42,250 bases of DNA, taken from NCBI GenBank assembly GCA_001897995.1, contig MKRV01000010.1, forward strand, positions 1-42,250, written 5' to 3'. Source of the DNA: Alphaproteobacteria bacterium 65-37. GTDB taxonomy: Bacteria > Pseudomonadota > Alphaproteobacteria > Reyranellales > Reyranellaceae. Shown here piece after piece: positions 15,171 through 22,797 of the stretch (within the stretch, counting starts at the first letter, position 1; every line of letters begins with the position of its first letter). The notes below the pieces were generated by a model. That model saw only the letters and a list, made by a program, of their open reading frames with translations. It was not told where the DNA came from and did not search any database. The translations under genes and the position numbers were made by a program.

Positions 15171-16504
15171 CAGTCGGCGGCTTTCATGTAGGTGGCGAAG
15201 GCGTTTCCGACCTTCCGGAACGCAGCGATGATGTCGTCGATGTCGGCGTCCTTCAGGACCGACGCGACGGTGAGCAGCGCCGCACGCTCCGACATCGCGT
15301 CACAGACCGGCAGCTGACCTTTGGCGTAGCTGTAGTCGGTCGCGAAGGCGTTGGCGGGATGCGTCCAGGGGAAGCCTTCCTTGGCGTTGGAACGCTTCTT
15401 CACCAGGCTCGGGATGTTGAAGTACCAGTGCATGCCCCATTCGCGCATCGTGATGCAGGTGAGGCTTCCTTCGGGGCCACGAACCCCCTCGGCCCTGATG
15501 GCCTCGACGAAGCGCTGGCAGGCCTCGGCCGTCGGGTAGACCGTGATCAGGACCGGCCCGGTGTCGCCGGCCGGATCGTCGATCTCACGTAGCGCGATGC
15601 CCGGGATATCCTTGATGGCCTCGCGGATCTTCCATTTGGCTTCCCGCATCTTGGCGGTGATCGCCCGCACCTTGCGCATCTGGGCGAGCGCCATGGCGCC
15701 GGAAAGCTCGGACATGCGGCTGCCGATGCCCCAGTACTGATAACGTTCGTCCGACGGATCGAGCCGGCCCTCGGCGGTGCGCGCATAGCCGAGGTCGTGC
15801 AGCGCCACGCAGCGTTTGTAGAGATCCTCGTCCTCGGTGACGAGCAGGCCGCCTTCGCCGCTGGTCATGTTCTTGTTGAGCTGGAAGCTGTAGATGCCGA
15901 TGTCGCCGAACGAGCCGGCGGAACGACCCTTGAGCGAGCCACCGATCGCCTGCGCGCAATCCTCGAGCAGCCGCAGATTGTGCTTGCGGCAGATTTCGGC
16001 GATGCGGTCGTTGCGCCCCATGGCGCCGCTCATGTTCACGAAGAGAACGGCCTTGCTGCGCGGCCCGATCTTGCGCTCGAGATCGGCCGGATCCATGCAG
16101 AAGCTGCCGTCGATATCGACCAGTCGCGGGATGGCACCGGTGCGCACTATGGCGCTCATGCAGCTCACCCACATGTAGCCCGGCACCAGCACCTCGTCGC
16201 CCGGGCCGACGCCGAAGGCCGCCAGCGCGATATGGAGCGCAGCGCTGCCGCTGTTGACGCCCAAAGCGTGCTTGTGGCCGAAGGTCGAGCACCATTCGGA
16301 CTCGAGCCGGTCGACCATGCCCTGCGCATTCAGCCCATAGAACCGGAAGGGGCTGCGGGCGTCGATCACCTGATTGACGAGGCGCTTCTCTTCCTCGTCG
16401 ATGTAGTAGGCGCCCGGCAACTCCCAGGGCAAAGGCGTGGAGCGAACCGGCGTACCACCATCGATGGCCAACCGATTCGACAGGTGGCGTGTGTCTGCCG
16501 TCAT
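15170..16504 (-). CDS. DegT/DnrJ/EryC1/StrS-family PLP aminotransferase
   Basis: A 444-residue aminotransferase of the sugar/cyclitol class. The PLP-lysine is Lys211 in FQLNKNMTSGEGG. Asp182 in LLEDCAQAIG contacts the pyridine nitrogen, and the phosphate site is NSGSAALHIALAA (residues 84-96). The N-terminal LAIDGGTPVR and ITVYPTAEACQRFVEAI are typical of the StrS subclass, which transaminates keto-sugars or keto-cyclitols from glutamate or glutamine. GGGGGA precedes the ATG at 16504 by 7 bases. The adjacent oxidoreductase would make the keto substrate. This is the family of kanosamine, AHBA and aminoglycoside pathway enzymes, but the exact substrate cannot be read from sequence. Confidence 0.92.
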   Translation of the reverse strand: MTADTRHLSNRLAIDGGTPVRSTPLPWELPGAYYIDEEEKRLVNQVIDARSPFRFYGLNAQGMVDRLESEWCSTFGHKHALGVNSGSAALHIALAAFGVGPGDEVLVPGYMWVSCMSAIVRTGAIPRLVDIDGSFCMDPADLERKIGPRSKAVLFVNMSGAMGRNDRIAEICRKHNLRLLEDCAQAIGGSLKGRSAGSFGDIGIYSFQLNKNMTSGEGGLLVTEDEDLYKRCVALHDLGYARTAEGRLDPSDERYQYWGIGSRMSELSGAMALAQMRKVRAITAKMREAKWKIREAIKDIPGIALREIDDPAGDTGPVLITVYPTAEACQRFVEAIRAEGVRGPEGSLTCITMREWGMHWYFNIPSLVKKRSNAKEGFPWTHPANAFATDYSYAKGQLPVCDAMSERAALLTVASVLKDADIDDIIAAFRKVGNAFATYMKAAD

Positions 16505-16549
16505 TGCAGTATCCCCCGCTGGATCAGAAAAAGAGACAAGTGCTGAGCT

Positions 16550-17539
16550 TCACCAGGCATGATCGCGTGCCGATGGCCTGCTCCTGACCTTCGCCAGGTG
16601 AGCCAGGCCGATGAACGCCGGCGTCGCGTGAACGATGACGGCCGTTGGAATTTGGGCGAGATAAGTCGACATCCGCCCCTTGGCTTCGAACCGCTCGCGG
16701 AATGCCGACCGACGCAGGAAATCGACGAAGCGCGGCGCGATGCCCCCGGCAATGAAGACGCCACCACGCGCGCCCAGGGTGAGGGCGATATTGCCGGCGG
16801 CACTCCCCAGGAAGGCGCAGAACAGCTCGAGGGTCTCGCGGCTGACGTCGCAGTCGCCGGCCAGCGCGTGCGCGACGATCTCGCTGCTGTCGCGCTCCGG
16901 CACCGTCTTGCCGTCGACCCGGGCGATGGCGTGGAAGAGGTGCATCAGGCCGGAGCCGGACAGCACGCGCTCGATCGAAACGTGATGCAGTTGCTTGCGC
17001 AGCGCGACGAGGATGGTGTCCTCGCGCCGATTTTCGCTGGACAGGGTGGCGTGGCCGCCTTCGGTGACCAGCACGGCTTCGCCCGTCATGCCGAAGGCCA
17101 TGGCGGCCAGTCCGAAGCCGCTACCCGGTCCCATCACCGCCATGGTTCCGGCGCCGGCCGCGCTCGGCGGCCCCAGCGTGGCGATATCGTCCGGGCGCAG
17201 GGCGGGGAGTGCCCAGCCGAGCGCCTCGAAATCGTTCAGCACCTGGACGTCGGCGAGGTTCAGGCCGTCGCGGATGCGCTCCGGGTCGACCACCCACGCG
17301 GCATTCGTCAGGGCAATGCGACCGCGCTCGACGGGGCCGGCCGCCGCGATCAGCGCCTGGGTCGGGGCGTGGCCCGTCGCAGGCCCTGCCAGAAAGGCGC
17401 GTGCCGCTTCGATGGGCGAGGCATAGTCGGCAACGGCATAGGTCTCGGAAACGACGATCGCCGAGTCGACGAGCAGCGCAAAGCGCGCATTGGTCGCTCC
17501 GATGTCGGCGAGAATGGAAGAAGCCGGTGACGTCGTCAT
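16550..17539 (-). CDS. glk: Glucokinase (Glk family)
   Basis: A 329-residue cytoplasmic hexokinase that phosphorylates glucose to glucose 6-phosphate with ATP. Family motifs in order: ADIGATNARFAL (residues 11-22, phosphate 1), ALTNAAWVVD, catalytic Asp in VLNDFEALGWALP, GPGSGFGLA, EGGHATLS, VLSGSGLMHLF, the adenosine motif GGVFIAGGIAPRFVDF, and RFEAKGRMSTYLAQIP near the C-terminus. The length matches bacterial Glk. The gene sits 30 bases after one sugar porter and 45 before the aminotransferase. In this setting it may feed either central metabolism or the amino-sugar pathway. A free amino-sugar kinase role is also possible. Confidence 0.93.
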   Translation of the reverse strand: MTTSPASSILADIGATNARFALLVDSAIVVSETYAVADYASPIEAARAFLAGPATGHAPTQALIAAAGPVERGRIALTNAAWVVDPERIRDGLNLADVQVLNDFEALGWALPALRPDDIATLGPPSAAGAGTMAVMGPGSGFGLAAMAFGMTGEAVLVTEGGHATLSSENRREDTILVALRKQLHHVSIERVLSGSGLMHLFHAIARVDGKTVPERDSSEIVAHALAGDCDVSRETLELFCAFLGSAAGNIALTLGARGGVFIAGGIAPRFVDFLRRSAFRERFEAKGRMSTYLAQIPTAVIVHATPAFIGLAHLAKVRSRPSARDHAW

Positions 17540-17569
17540 GGTCCGATCCCGTGTTCCATCAGTCTGCGG

Positions 17570-18928
17570 TCAACCGCTGCGCGCAGGGGCGGCAAGCGGC
17601 AGGCCGAGGTCGCGCACCGGCCGGCCGCTCGCCAGATTGGCTTCGATCAGTTCGAGGGAACGGCCGCGTGTTTCGGGCACCAGCGCCAGGACGAAGAGCA
17701 GGGCGGCAATGCTGATGACGCCGTAGGAGCCGAGCACGAGCGCCAGCCCGAATTCTTCGACCAGCACCGGAAAGGTCAGCGACACCAGCACATTGACGCC
17801 CCAGGCCGTGGCGGAGGCGATGCCCATTCCCGCGCCGCGCAGCGCCAGGGGGAAGAGCTCCGACATGAGGACGTAGGGCAGCGGGCCGAGGCTGATGCCG
17901 AAGGCCAGCACGAACAGGCCCAGGCAGGCGACGGCGACGATGTTCGACCACGCCGCGCCCTGGCCGTTCGCCAGGACGACGGCGAGGACGATGAGGCTCG
18001 CCGCCATGGGCACCAGGCCGCCGATCAGCAACGGCCGCCGCCCCAGGCGATCGATCAAGGCCATGGCGATCAAGGTGGCGATCACGTTGATCACCCCGAT
18101 GGCGACCGTCGCCAGGATCGGCCCATAGGCGCCGCCGAAGCCGACCTCGGCGAAGATCACGGGCGCGTAATAGAGGATCGCGTCGATCCCGCTGAGATTG
18201 GCGAAGGCGAACAGGCCGGTCGCCAGGATCAGCACCATGACGTTGCGTCCTCCGAAGAGGTCGCGCCAATGGCCCGCTGCGCCATCGGCTGCCTGCGCCG
18301 GCAGCGGGTCGCCGTTCTCGCCGTTCAGGCGCCGGTGCGCCCGTTCGGCCTCGGCCGTGCGGCCATGCAGGAGGTACCAGCGTGGGCTTTCGGGAACCGC
18401 GGCTATGACGAGGATCAGCAGCAGGGCCGGCGCCGCGCCGACCAGGAGCATCGGCTGCCAGGTCTGTGCCGGCGTCCACACCGTCCCGGCAATGTACGAG
18501 GCCAGGATGCCCAGCGTGATGGTCAGCTGGATGATCGAGACCAGCGCGCCCCGTACACGCGACGGCACGGTCTCGCTGACATAGAGAGGCGCCACCATGG
18601 TCGCCGCGCCGACGCCAAAGCCGGTGACGGTGCGCCACAGGAGCCATGGCAGGAAGGACTCGGAAAGGGCAGCCCCCACGCCACCGACAGCGAAAAGAAG
18701 GGCGGTGGCGAACAGCGCCGGACGCTCGCCGGTTCGGCGAATCAACCCACCGGAGAACAAAGCGCCAACAAATCCACCGAACAGCACCGACGAGACGGCG
18801 ACACCTTGTGTGAACGGACCCAAGGCGAAGTCCCGGGTGACGAACTCAAGTGCCGGCGCAATGACCGCGGTGTTGTAGCCGATAAGCAGGCCGGACATCG
18901 CCGCTACAAGGCCGATGAGAATGATCAT
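17570..18928 (-). CDS. Sugar porter family MFS transporter, first gene of the amino-sugar/NRPS run
   Basis: A 452-residue hexose symporter, paralogous to the porter at 10862-12241. It begins at the first helix (MIILIGLVAAMSGLLIGYNTAVIAP). Sugar porter motifs are PESPRWYLLHGR in the central loop, NLSGIDAILYYAPVIF in helix 7 (where the usual QQLSGIN is FANLSGID), DRLGRRPLLI, and VPETRGRSLELIE at the C-terminal end. The altered helix 7 site suggests a different sugar preference from its paralogue. The motif after helix 2 is also weakened (GLIRRTGERPAL). It has a 216-base upstream region holding an inverted repeat also found upstream of the 308-residue protein gene, so it probably heads the transcription unit. 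Confidence 0.93.
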   Translation of the reverse strand: MIILIGLVAAMSGLLIGYNTAVIAPALEFVTRDFALGPFTQGVAVSSVLFGGFVGALFSGGLIRRTGERPALFATALLFAVGGVGAALSESFLPWLLWRTVTGFGVGAATMVAPLYVSETVPSRVRGALVSIIQLTITLGILASYIAGTVWTPAQTWQPMLLVGAAPALLLILVIAAVPESPRWYLLHGRTAEAERAHRRLNGENGDPLPAQAADGAAGHWRDLFGGRNVMVLILATGLFAFANLSGIDAILYYAPVIFAEVGFGGAYGPILATVAIGVINVIATLIAMALIDRLGRRPLLIGGLVPMAASLIVLAVVLANGQGAAWSNIVAVACLGLFVLAFGISLGPLPYVLMSELFPLALRGAGMGIASATAWGVNVLVSLTFPVLVEEFGLALVLGSYGVISIAALLFVLALVPETRGRSLELIEANLASGRPVRDLGLPLAAPARSG

Positions 18929-19070
18929 GGATACATGCCTGGATATCGGGCTCCCGGCTTGCCGGCCCGGCTCCGCCGTAACGATGTCGATGTTCCGACG
19001 ATTTCTCGCTGTGCGAATTCGATCTCGAGCCGATGGTACGGCAACGGACGATTTCCATCCGCCTCTTCAG

Positions 19071-19093
19071 CTGGAAAAGACGGAGAATTCCAA
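19071..19093. promoter_or_regulatory. Inverted repeat site A, upstream of the eight-gene run
   Basis: CTGGAA (19071-19076), 11 bases, then TTCCAA (19088-19093). On the minus strand this reads TTGGAA-N11-TTCCAG, centred about 154 bases upstream of the first sugar porter start. The same motif with identical spacing lies at 20123-20145. Five of six positions pair in this copy. The shared sequence also extends outward as CA before TTGGAA on the minus strand. A shared operator or activator site is inferred. Confidence 0.55.
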
Positions 19094-19143
19094 TGCCTCT
19101 ACCTCGACAAACGCGCCTTAAATGGCCCGGCGGTTGTGAGATG

Positions 19144-20070
19144 TCAGGACAATCCGGCCAGCCAGCTCCGATCGAAGAGGTCGGTCAGCGCCCGATAGGT
19201 CGATACGGGAGCTTGGTCGAGACCGCCGACACCGATCGTGAGAAACGCGGAAAGATGCTGGTCAACCGCGGCGGGATCCTGAACACGCAGGCCCATTTCC
19301 ACCAGATCGTCGGCAATCGACGCCTGGGCAGGCAGGTAGCCGGCGGTCGACCGCAGCTTCGGCGGCACCGCGGGCAGCCGCAACATCACAATACGTGTCG
19401 CGGAAGGTTGGGGATCGGGGCCGACCAGCGTTGAGCCGAACATCAATCCGCCGAGCACGCTGGCCGGCGGGAAGGCCGGGAACAGGCAGAAGGTGAGGGT
19501 CGGTACACCGCTTGAATCCTCGCCCACGCCGCCTTGTGCCGCGCGCTTGCCGATGTTGATCGATCCTTTGAGGCTCAACAGCCCGGTCGGCAGCACTTCC
19601 GTGTAGGTGACCTGCAGTCGGTTCGGCGTCGATGCCGCCGTGGCCGTCAGCTCTGCTCGGATCAGCTGGCCGGGACGATAGGGGGACCAGGAATAGGAAT
19701 AGCAGACGAACGTGCCGGCCAATGACAAGGCGGGCGTCTGCACGAAGGTGCGACGTCCAAACGCCTCCGTATCGCGCAGCAAGGCGTTCCGATCCCGGCC
19801 GTGACGCCTGCAGATCTCGTCAAGGAAAGTATCGGCATCGCAGTCTGCAACCCACTGCCCGGGCCGATCGAGGTCGAGCACCTTTGACCAGTCGTCATAG
19901 ACTTGGCGTTCACGCGGCCTTGCCCGCCCCTGCAACCACTTGTCGGCACGGCCGATGTCGAACGGCGTATTGGCGTTGACGCGGCGAAAGGCTGCCGCGA
20001 GGTCCTTACGGCCGACAGCGCCCAGCAGGGCGGCCGTCAGCCGCAATTTCCGGTCGATGTCCTGCGCCAC
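19144..20070 (-). CDS. Unrecognised 308-residue protein with helical N-terminal, possibly DNA-binding, domain
   Basis: I do not recognise this family. Residues 1-95 are helical and basic: a repeat of short helices with LRLTAALLGAVGRKDLAAAFRR, then FDIGRADKWLQGRARPRE, then DWSKVLDLDRPGQW. This could form a helix-turn-helix-like fold similar to phage-type repressors. Residues 110-305 look beta-rich (FVCYSYSWSPY, LIRAELTATA, RLQVTYTEVLP, RIVMLRLPAVP), possibly a ligand-binding domain. There is no signal peptide or membrane helix. The GTG start at 20070 has GGGGGAG six bases upstream. The gene lies directly upstream of the sugar porter/NRPS run in the same orientation and shares an inverted repeat with it, which would suit a regulator. 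This is inference only. Confidence 0.75.
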   Translation of the reverse strand: MAQDIDRKLRLTAALLGAVGRKDLAAAFRRVNANTPFDIGRADKWLQGRARPRERQVYDDWSKVLDLDRPGQWVADCDADTFLDEICRRHGRDRNALLRDTEAFGRRTFVQTPALSLAGTFVCYSYSWSPYRPGQLIRAELTATAASTPNRLQVTYTEVLPTGLLSLKGSINIGKRAAQGGVGEDSSGVPTLTFCLFPAFPPASVLGGLMFGSTLVGPDPQPSATRIVMLRLPAVPPKLRSTAGYLPAQASIADDLVEMGLRVQDPAAVDQHLSAFLTIGVGGLDQAPVSTYRALTDLFDRSWLAGLS

Positions 20071-20122
20071 TCAAACTCCCCCACCTACTTTCGTACGCCG
20101 CTTGGCCACGGTCTGGACGCTT

Positions 20123-20145
20123 TTGGAAATACCACGGAATTCCAA
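20123..20145. promoter_or_regulatory. Inverted repeat site B, upstream of the 308-residue protein gene
   Basis: TTGGAA (20123-20128), 11 bases, then TTCCAA (20140-20145): a perfect six-bp inverted repeat centred about 64 bases upstream of the GTG at 20070. It has the same arms and spacing as site A at 19071-19093. Twelve bases upstream of a start region of this size would overlap a promoter, so repression or activation at this point is plausible. Confidence 0.55.
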
Positions 20146-20237
20146 TGGGTCCTCACGAGGGAGATACAGGATTTGCGTGCACTGCAGCAAACAGCGCGGG
20201 ATCAGGTACCCATTGAGAAGTGACAGGACTGGAGGTC

Positions 20238-20265
20238 ACGGGTTCGTCTCACCTGACGAACCCGT
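20238..20265. terminator. 11-bp perfect hairpin, probable terminator
   Basis: ACGGGTTCGTC (20238-20248) pairs perfectly with GACGAACCCGT (20255-20265), with a six-base loop. On the plus strand it is followed by TTCCGTTTTC, a weak T-rich stretch; on the minus strand it lies 48 bases past the stop of the gene at 20313. It most likely ends transcription of the small secreted protein gene. The rest of 20071-20312 shows no gene. Confidence 0.55.
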
Positions 20266-20312
20266 TTCCGTTTTCTGCCGGGGGCCTATGGGCCGAGCCG
20301 GTTTTTCCGGTA

Positions 20313-20810
20313 TCAGGGCGTCTTCAGCGCCGGCCGCAGGGTACGGGCGATCCAGTCGCTCGGCGTCGTGTTGGCGGCGCGGGCGCGGGCCTCGAGGTCG
20401 GCCGCCTCGCGCGGGCTGAGTGGCACGCTGAAGAGGATTTCCTCGGCATCCTGCCGCGAATAGACGATGCCGGCGACGCGGGTCGCGAAGCGGCGCATCT
20501 CGGACGTCTTGTCGGCATCCGACAGCTTGGTGTTGGCGGCGATCCACGGGCAGTAGCTCGCCATGAGATAGTTGACCGTGGTGGTGGAGCGCACGCCGTT
20601 GGTGCGCAGGAGTTCGACGGCGTTCTGCAGCGTCTCGAGCTTGCCGAGCGCCTCGCCCGTCGGGACGGTCTTCAGCAGATCGGGCGCGAGCGTGGGCCTG
20701 TCCTGTCCGGCGGCGGCGGGACATTCGAACTTGTCAGCGGCCTGCGCGGCGCCGGCGGTCAGGCCGAGGGCCACAGCGAACGAGAAGAGGCTGACGAGAC
20801 GGGTACGCAT
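20313..20810 (-). CDS. Small exported protein of unknown function
   Basis: 165 residues with a clear Sec signal peptide (MRTRLVSLFSFAVALGLTAGAAQAA, cleavage after AQA). The mature part starts DKFECPAAAGQDRPTLAPDLLKTVP and has two cysteines (FEC and SYCPW). It is mainly helical, with LGKLETLQNAVELLRTNG and a C-terminal SPREAADLEARARAANTTPSDWIARTLRPALK segment. I do not recognise the family; the fold looks like a small periplasmic helical protein. It stands alone, with a hairpin terminator downstream and a 91-base gap to the aldo/keto reductase gene upstream. Confidence 0.75.
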   Translation of the reverse strand: MRTRLVSLFSFAVALGLTAGAAQAADKFECPAAAGQDRPTLAPDLLKTVPTGEALGKLETLQNAVELLRTNGVRSTTTVNYLMASYCPWIAANTKLSDADKTSEMRRFATRVAGIVYSRQDAEEILFSVPLSPREAADLEARARAANTTPSDWIARTLRPALKTP

Positions 20811-20901
20811 GAAGACTCCTGGGAGATTGTAAGGCGTTGGCGATGGTTACCTTGCGCGGAAACCGGCCTAAGAGCCAGTGAATGTCATGCTTTGGATCTT
20901 C

Positions 20902-21858
20902 TCACGCCTTGACGGGGCCGGGCAGGTCGAGGCCGACACCGGTCAGGTGCCCGAATGACGTGTGCAGACGCTCGACAATGTCTGCTGCGAGAGCGGGGCG
21001 GAGGATCGAGGTGACGTTCGCCTCGACGTGAGCCTTGTCGCCGGTGCCGAAGAGAACGACGTCGACGCCCTGCTCGTGGCGCGCATAGCGATAGGCCGCA
21101 TCAGTGATGTTCTCGGCGGCGCCTGCGGCGACGAGGAAGCCGAGCGGGTCACCGTCGGAAAGGATCGACGCGTCGAGACGTCCCTGCTCGACGAGCTTGG
21201 CGAAAGTGGCACGGCGGTAGGCGGCATTGCTGAAGATGTTGCGAACGACGAACATCAGCAATGTCCCGATTCCCTTCCGCATCGTTGTCGGAAAGATCCT
21301 GTGCCGCGCGCCCTGGTTCAGGAGGCTGTAGGCGAGCATGGTGACTTCCCAGGGGCTTTCCTGGATCGCCTGGGCGAGCATCTTCTGTTCAGGGTCGTTG
21401 GGGCCGGTCTCGGTGATGCCGACATGGCGCACCTTACCCTGCTCCCTCAGCCTGACGAGGGCCGGCGCCAGGACATCCCGATGATACTCGTAGGACGCCG
21501 GGCGGACGGCGTGGAAATGGAAGATGTCCACGTAGTCGAGGCGCAGCCGTCGCAGCGCGGCCTCCACGCGCTCGGCTACGGTCTCGGCGGTATCCGTGTC
21601 CGGTCTGAACAGCGCCTTGGTCGAGATCACCAGCCGGTCTCGATCATAGTGTCGGACGGCGGCACCGACGATTTCTTCGGTCCCATAGGCTTCGGCGGTG
21701 TCGAGAAAATTGACACCAAGATCGATCGCCGTCCGCGCGACGGCCACGCAGTCGTCGAAGGCGGCGCCCCGACCAAGTCCCAGGCGGCTGTTACCGCCGC
21801 AACCGAGCCCCGCCACACTCACTTTGAGCCCGGTTTTTCCGAGCTGTTTGTAATCCAT
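20902..21858 (-). CDS. Aldo/keto reductase
   Basis: A 318-residue NADPH-dependent oxidoreductase with a (beta/alpha)8 barrel. The start is the ATG at 21858, giving MDYKQLGKTGLKVSVAGLGCGG, the canonical beginning; the longer reading runs back into the neighbouring SDR gene. The catalytic tetrad is visible: Asp in NFLDTAEAYG with its Tyr (AEAY), Lys in VISTKALF, and His in DIFHFHAV. The barrel continues with VRHVGITETG and VVLFGTGDKAHVEANV (cofactor phosphate region). It follows the SDR-like gene by 10 bases and is probably translated from the same message. The substrate is unknown. Confidence 0.9.
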   Translation of the reverse strand: MDYKQLGKTGLKVSVAGLGCGGNSRLGLGRGAAFDDCVAVARTAIDLGVNFLDTAEAYGTEEIVGAAVRHYDRDRLVISTKALFRPDTDTAETVAERVEAALRRLRLDYVDIFHFHAVRPASYEYHRDVLAPALVRLREQGKVRHVGITETGPNDPEQKMLAQAIQESPWEVTMLAYSLLNQGARHRIFPTTMRKGIGTLLMFVVRNIFSNAAYRRATFAKLVEQGRLDASILSDGDPLGFLVAAGAAENITDAAYRYARHEQGVDVVLFGTGDKAHVEANVTSILRPALAADIVERLHTSFGHLTGVGLDLPGPVKA

Positions 21859-21868
21859 CACTGTGCTG

Positions 21869-22642
21869 TCACCACTTTTCGACCCAGGGGCGCAGCACGA
21901 CTTCGAAGGCCCATGTCGAGCGATGCTGCCGATGGAGCTGCAGATAGGTCTCCGCGATGCGATCGGGATCGGCCATGTTGTCGTCGACCGCGGTGCCGGC
22001 CCGGCGGTGCGCGCGCGTGCCGTCTTCCTGCCGCCAGCCGATCGCCGCATCGATCGGCACGTTCGCGACATGGATACCCTCCGGCATCAATTCCCGCGCC
22101 ATGCTCTCGGCCAGGCCGGATTTGGCGTGGCAGGCCATGGCGAAGGCGCCGCTCGCCGGGAAGCCCTTCAAGGCCGCGCTGGCGTTCGTGAAGATGATCG
22201 TGCCTCTCGCGCCGTTGGCGGCCGGCTCGTTCCCGAGCATGCGGCGGGCGGCCTGCTGGCCGATCAGGAACGCGCTGAAGGCCGCGTTGCGTATCGTCTC
22301 GAAGGCCATGTCCGGTTCGGCCTCGACGATCCTCTTGCGGAAGATGCCGGGGACGCGGCCGTCGATGTTGTGCACGACCAGCCGGGGCGTGCCGAGGTCG
22401 CGGGCGACCCCGTCGAACAGGCGCGCGACGGCCGCCGGATCGCTGGCATCGCAGGCATATCGCCTGATGCCGTGGCTCTGCTCCAGGGCCAGCAGCACCG
22501 GCTTGTCCGGCGTTCGGGCGGCGACGGCGACCCGCATGCCGTTGTCGGCAAACAGTCGGGCGCAGCTCGAGCTGATGCCGGGGCCGCCGCCGACGATCAG
22601 GGCAACTTCCTGGCCGGTTGCTGGGGAATCGGGTTGGGTCAT
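21869..22642 (-). CDS. SDR-like protein lacking the catalytic tyrosine
   Basis: 257 residues from the ATG at 22642, which gives MTQPDSPATGQEVALIVGGGPGISSSCARLF. The cofactor loop is GGGPGISSS in place of the usual TGxxxGIG. The NNAG motif is replaced by HNIDGR, and the Ser is present in IIFTNASAALKG. The Tyr-x-x-x-Lys motif is missing: the Lys of CHAKSGLAESMAREL is there, but the position four before it is Ala. The IHVANVPIDAAI segment resembles a divergent SDR subgroup known to lack the active-site Tyr. It may be a cofactor-binding or regulatory protein rather than a classic dehydrogenase. The aldo/keto reductase gene follows 10 bases later. Confidence 0.85.
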   Translation of the reverse strand: MTQPDSPATGQEVALIVGGGPGISSSCARLFADNGMRVAVAARTPDKPVLLALEQSHGIRRYACDASDPAAVARLFDGVARDLGTPRLVVHNIDGRVPGIFRKRIVEAEPDMAFETIRNAAFSAFLIGQQAARRMLGNEPAANGARGTIIFTNASAALKGFPASGAFAMACHAKSGLAESMARELMPEGIHVANVPIDAAIGWRQEDGTRAHRRAGTAVDDNMADPDRIAETYLQLHRQHRSTWAFEVVLRPWVEKW

Positions 22643-22745
22643 GATCGTCGATCCTACCTCATTTCTTGCGCAGGGCCGCACTTCGATACGGCGGGGCCGA
22701 GTGCCCGACACAGCGGCACTGAATCGACGCCGACGTTGGCCCGCG

Positions 22746-22774
22746 TTGACAGTTCAAATTTCGCAGCCGACTCT
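22746..22774 (+). promoter_or_regulatory. Possible sigma-70-like promoter for the SLOG gene
   Basis: TTGACA at 22746-22751 matches the -35 consensus exactly. Seventeen bases later GACTCT is a poor -10. A start site a few bases later would leave a short leader before the TTG at 22798. The -10 match is weak, so this is tentative. Confidence 0.25.
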
Positions 22775-22797
22775 GGCGGCAGTGTGGGGGAGCGTCC

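Noticed and set aside
19085..20147. The two GAATTCCAATG copies considered as ends of an inserted element
   Set aside because: There are no transposase, terminal repeats or integrase; the match is better explained by the shared TTGGAA-N11-TTCCAA regulatory motif.
20238..20265. GGGTTCG stem considered as part of a tRNA
   Set aside because: There is no matching acceptor or anticodon arm nearby; it is a simple 11-bp hairpin.
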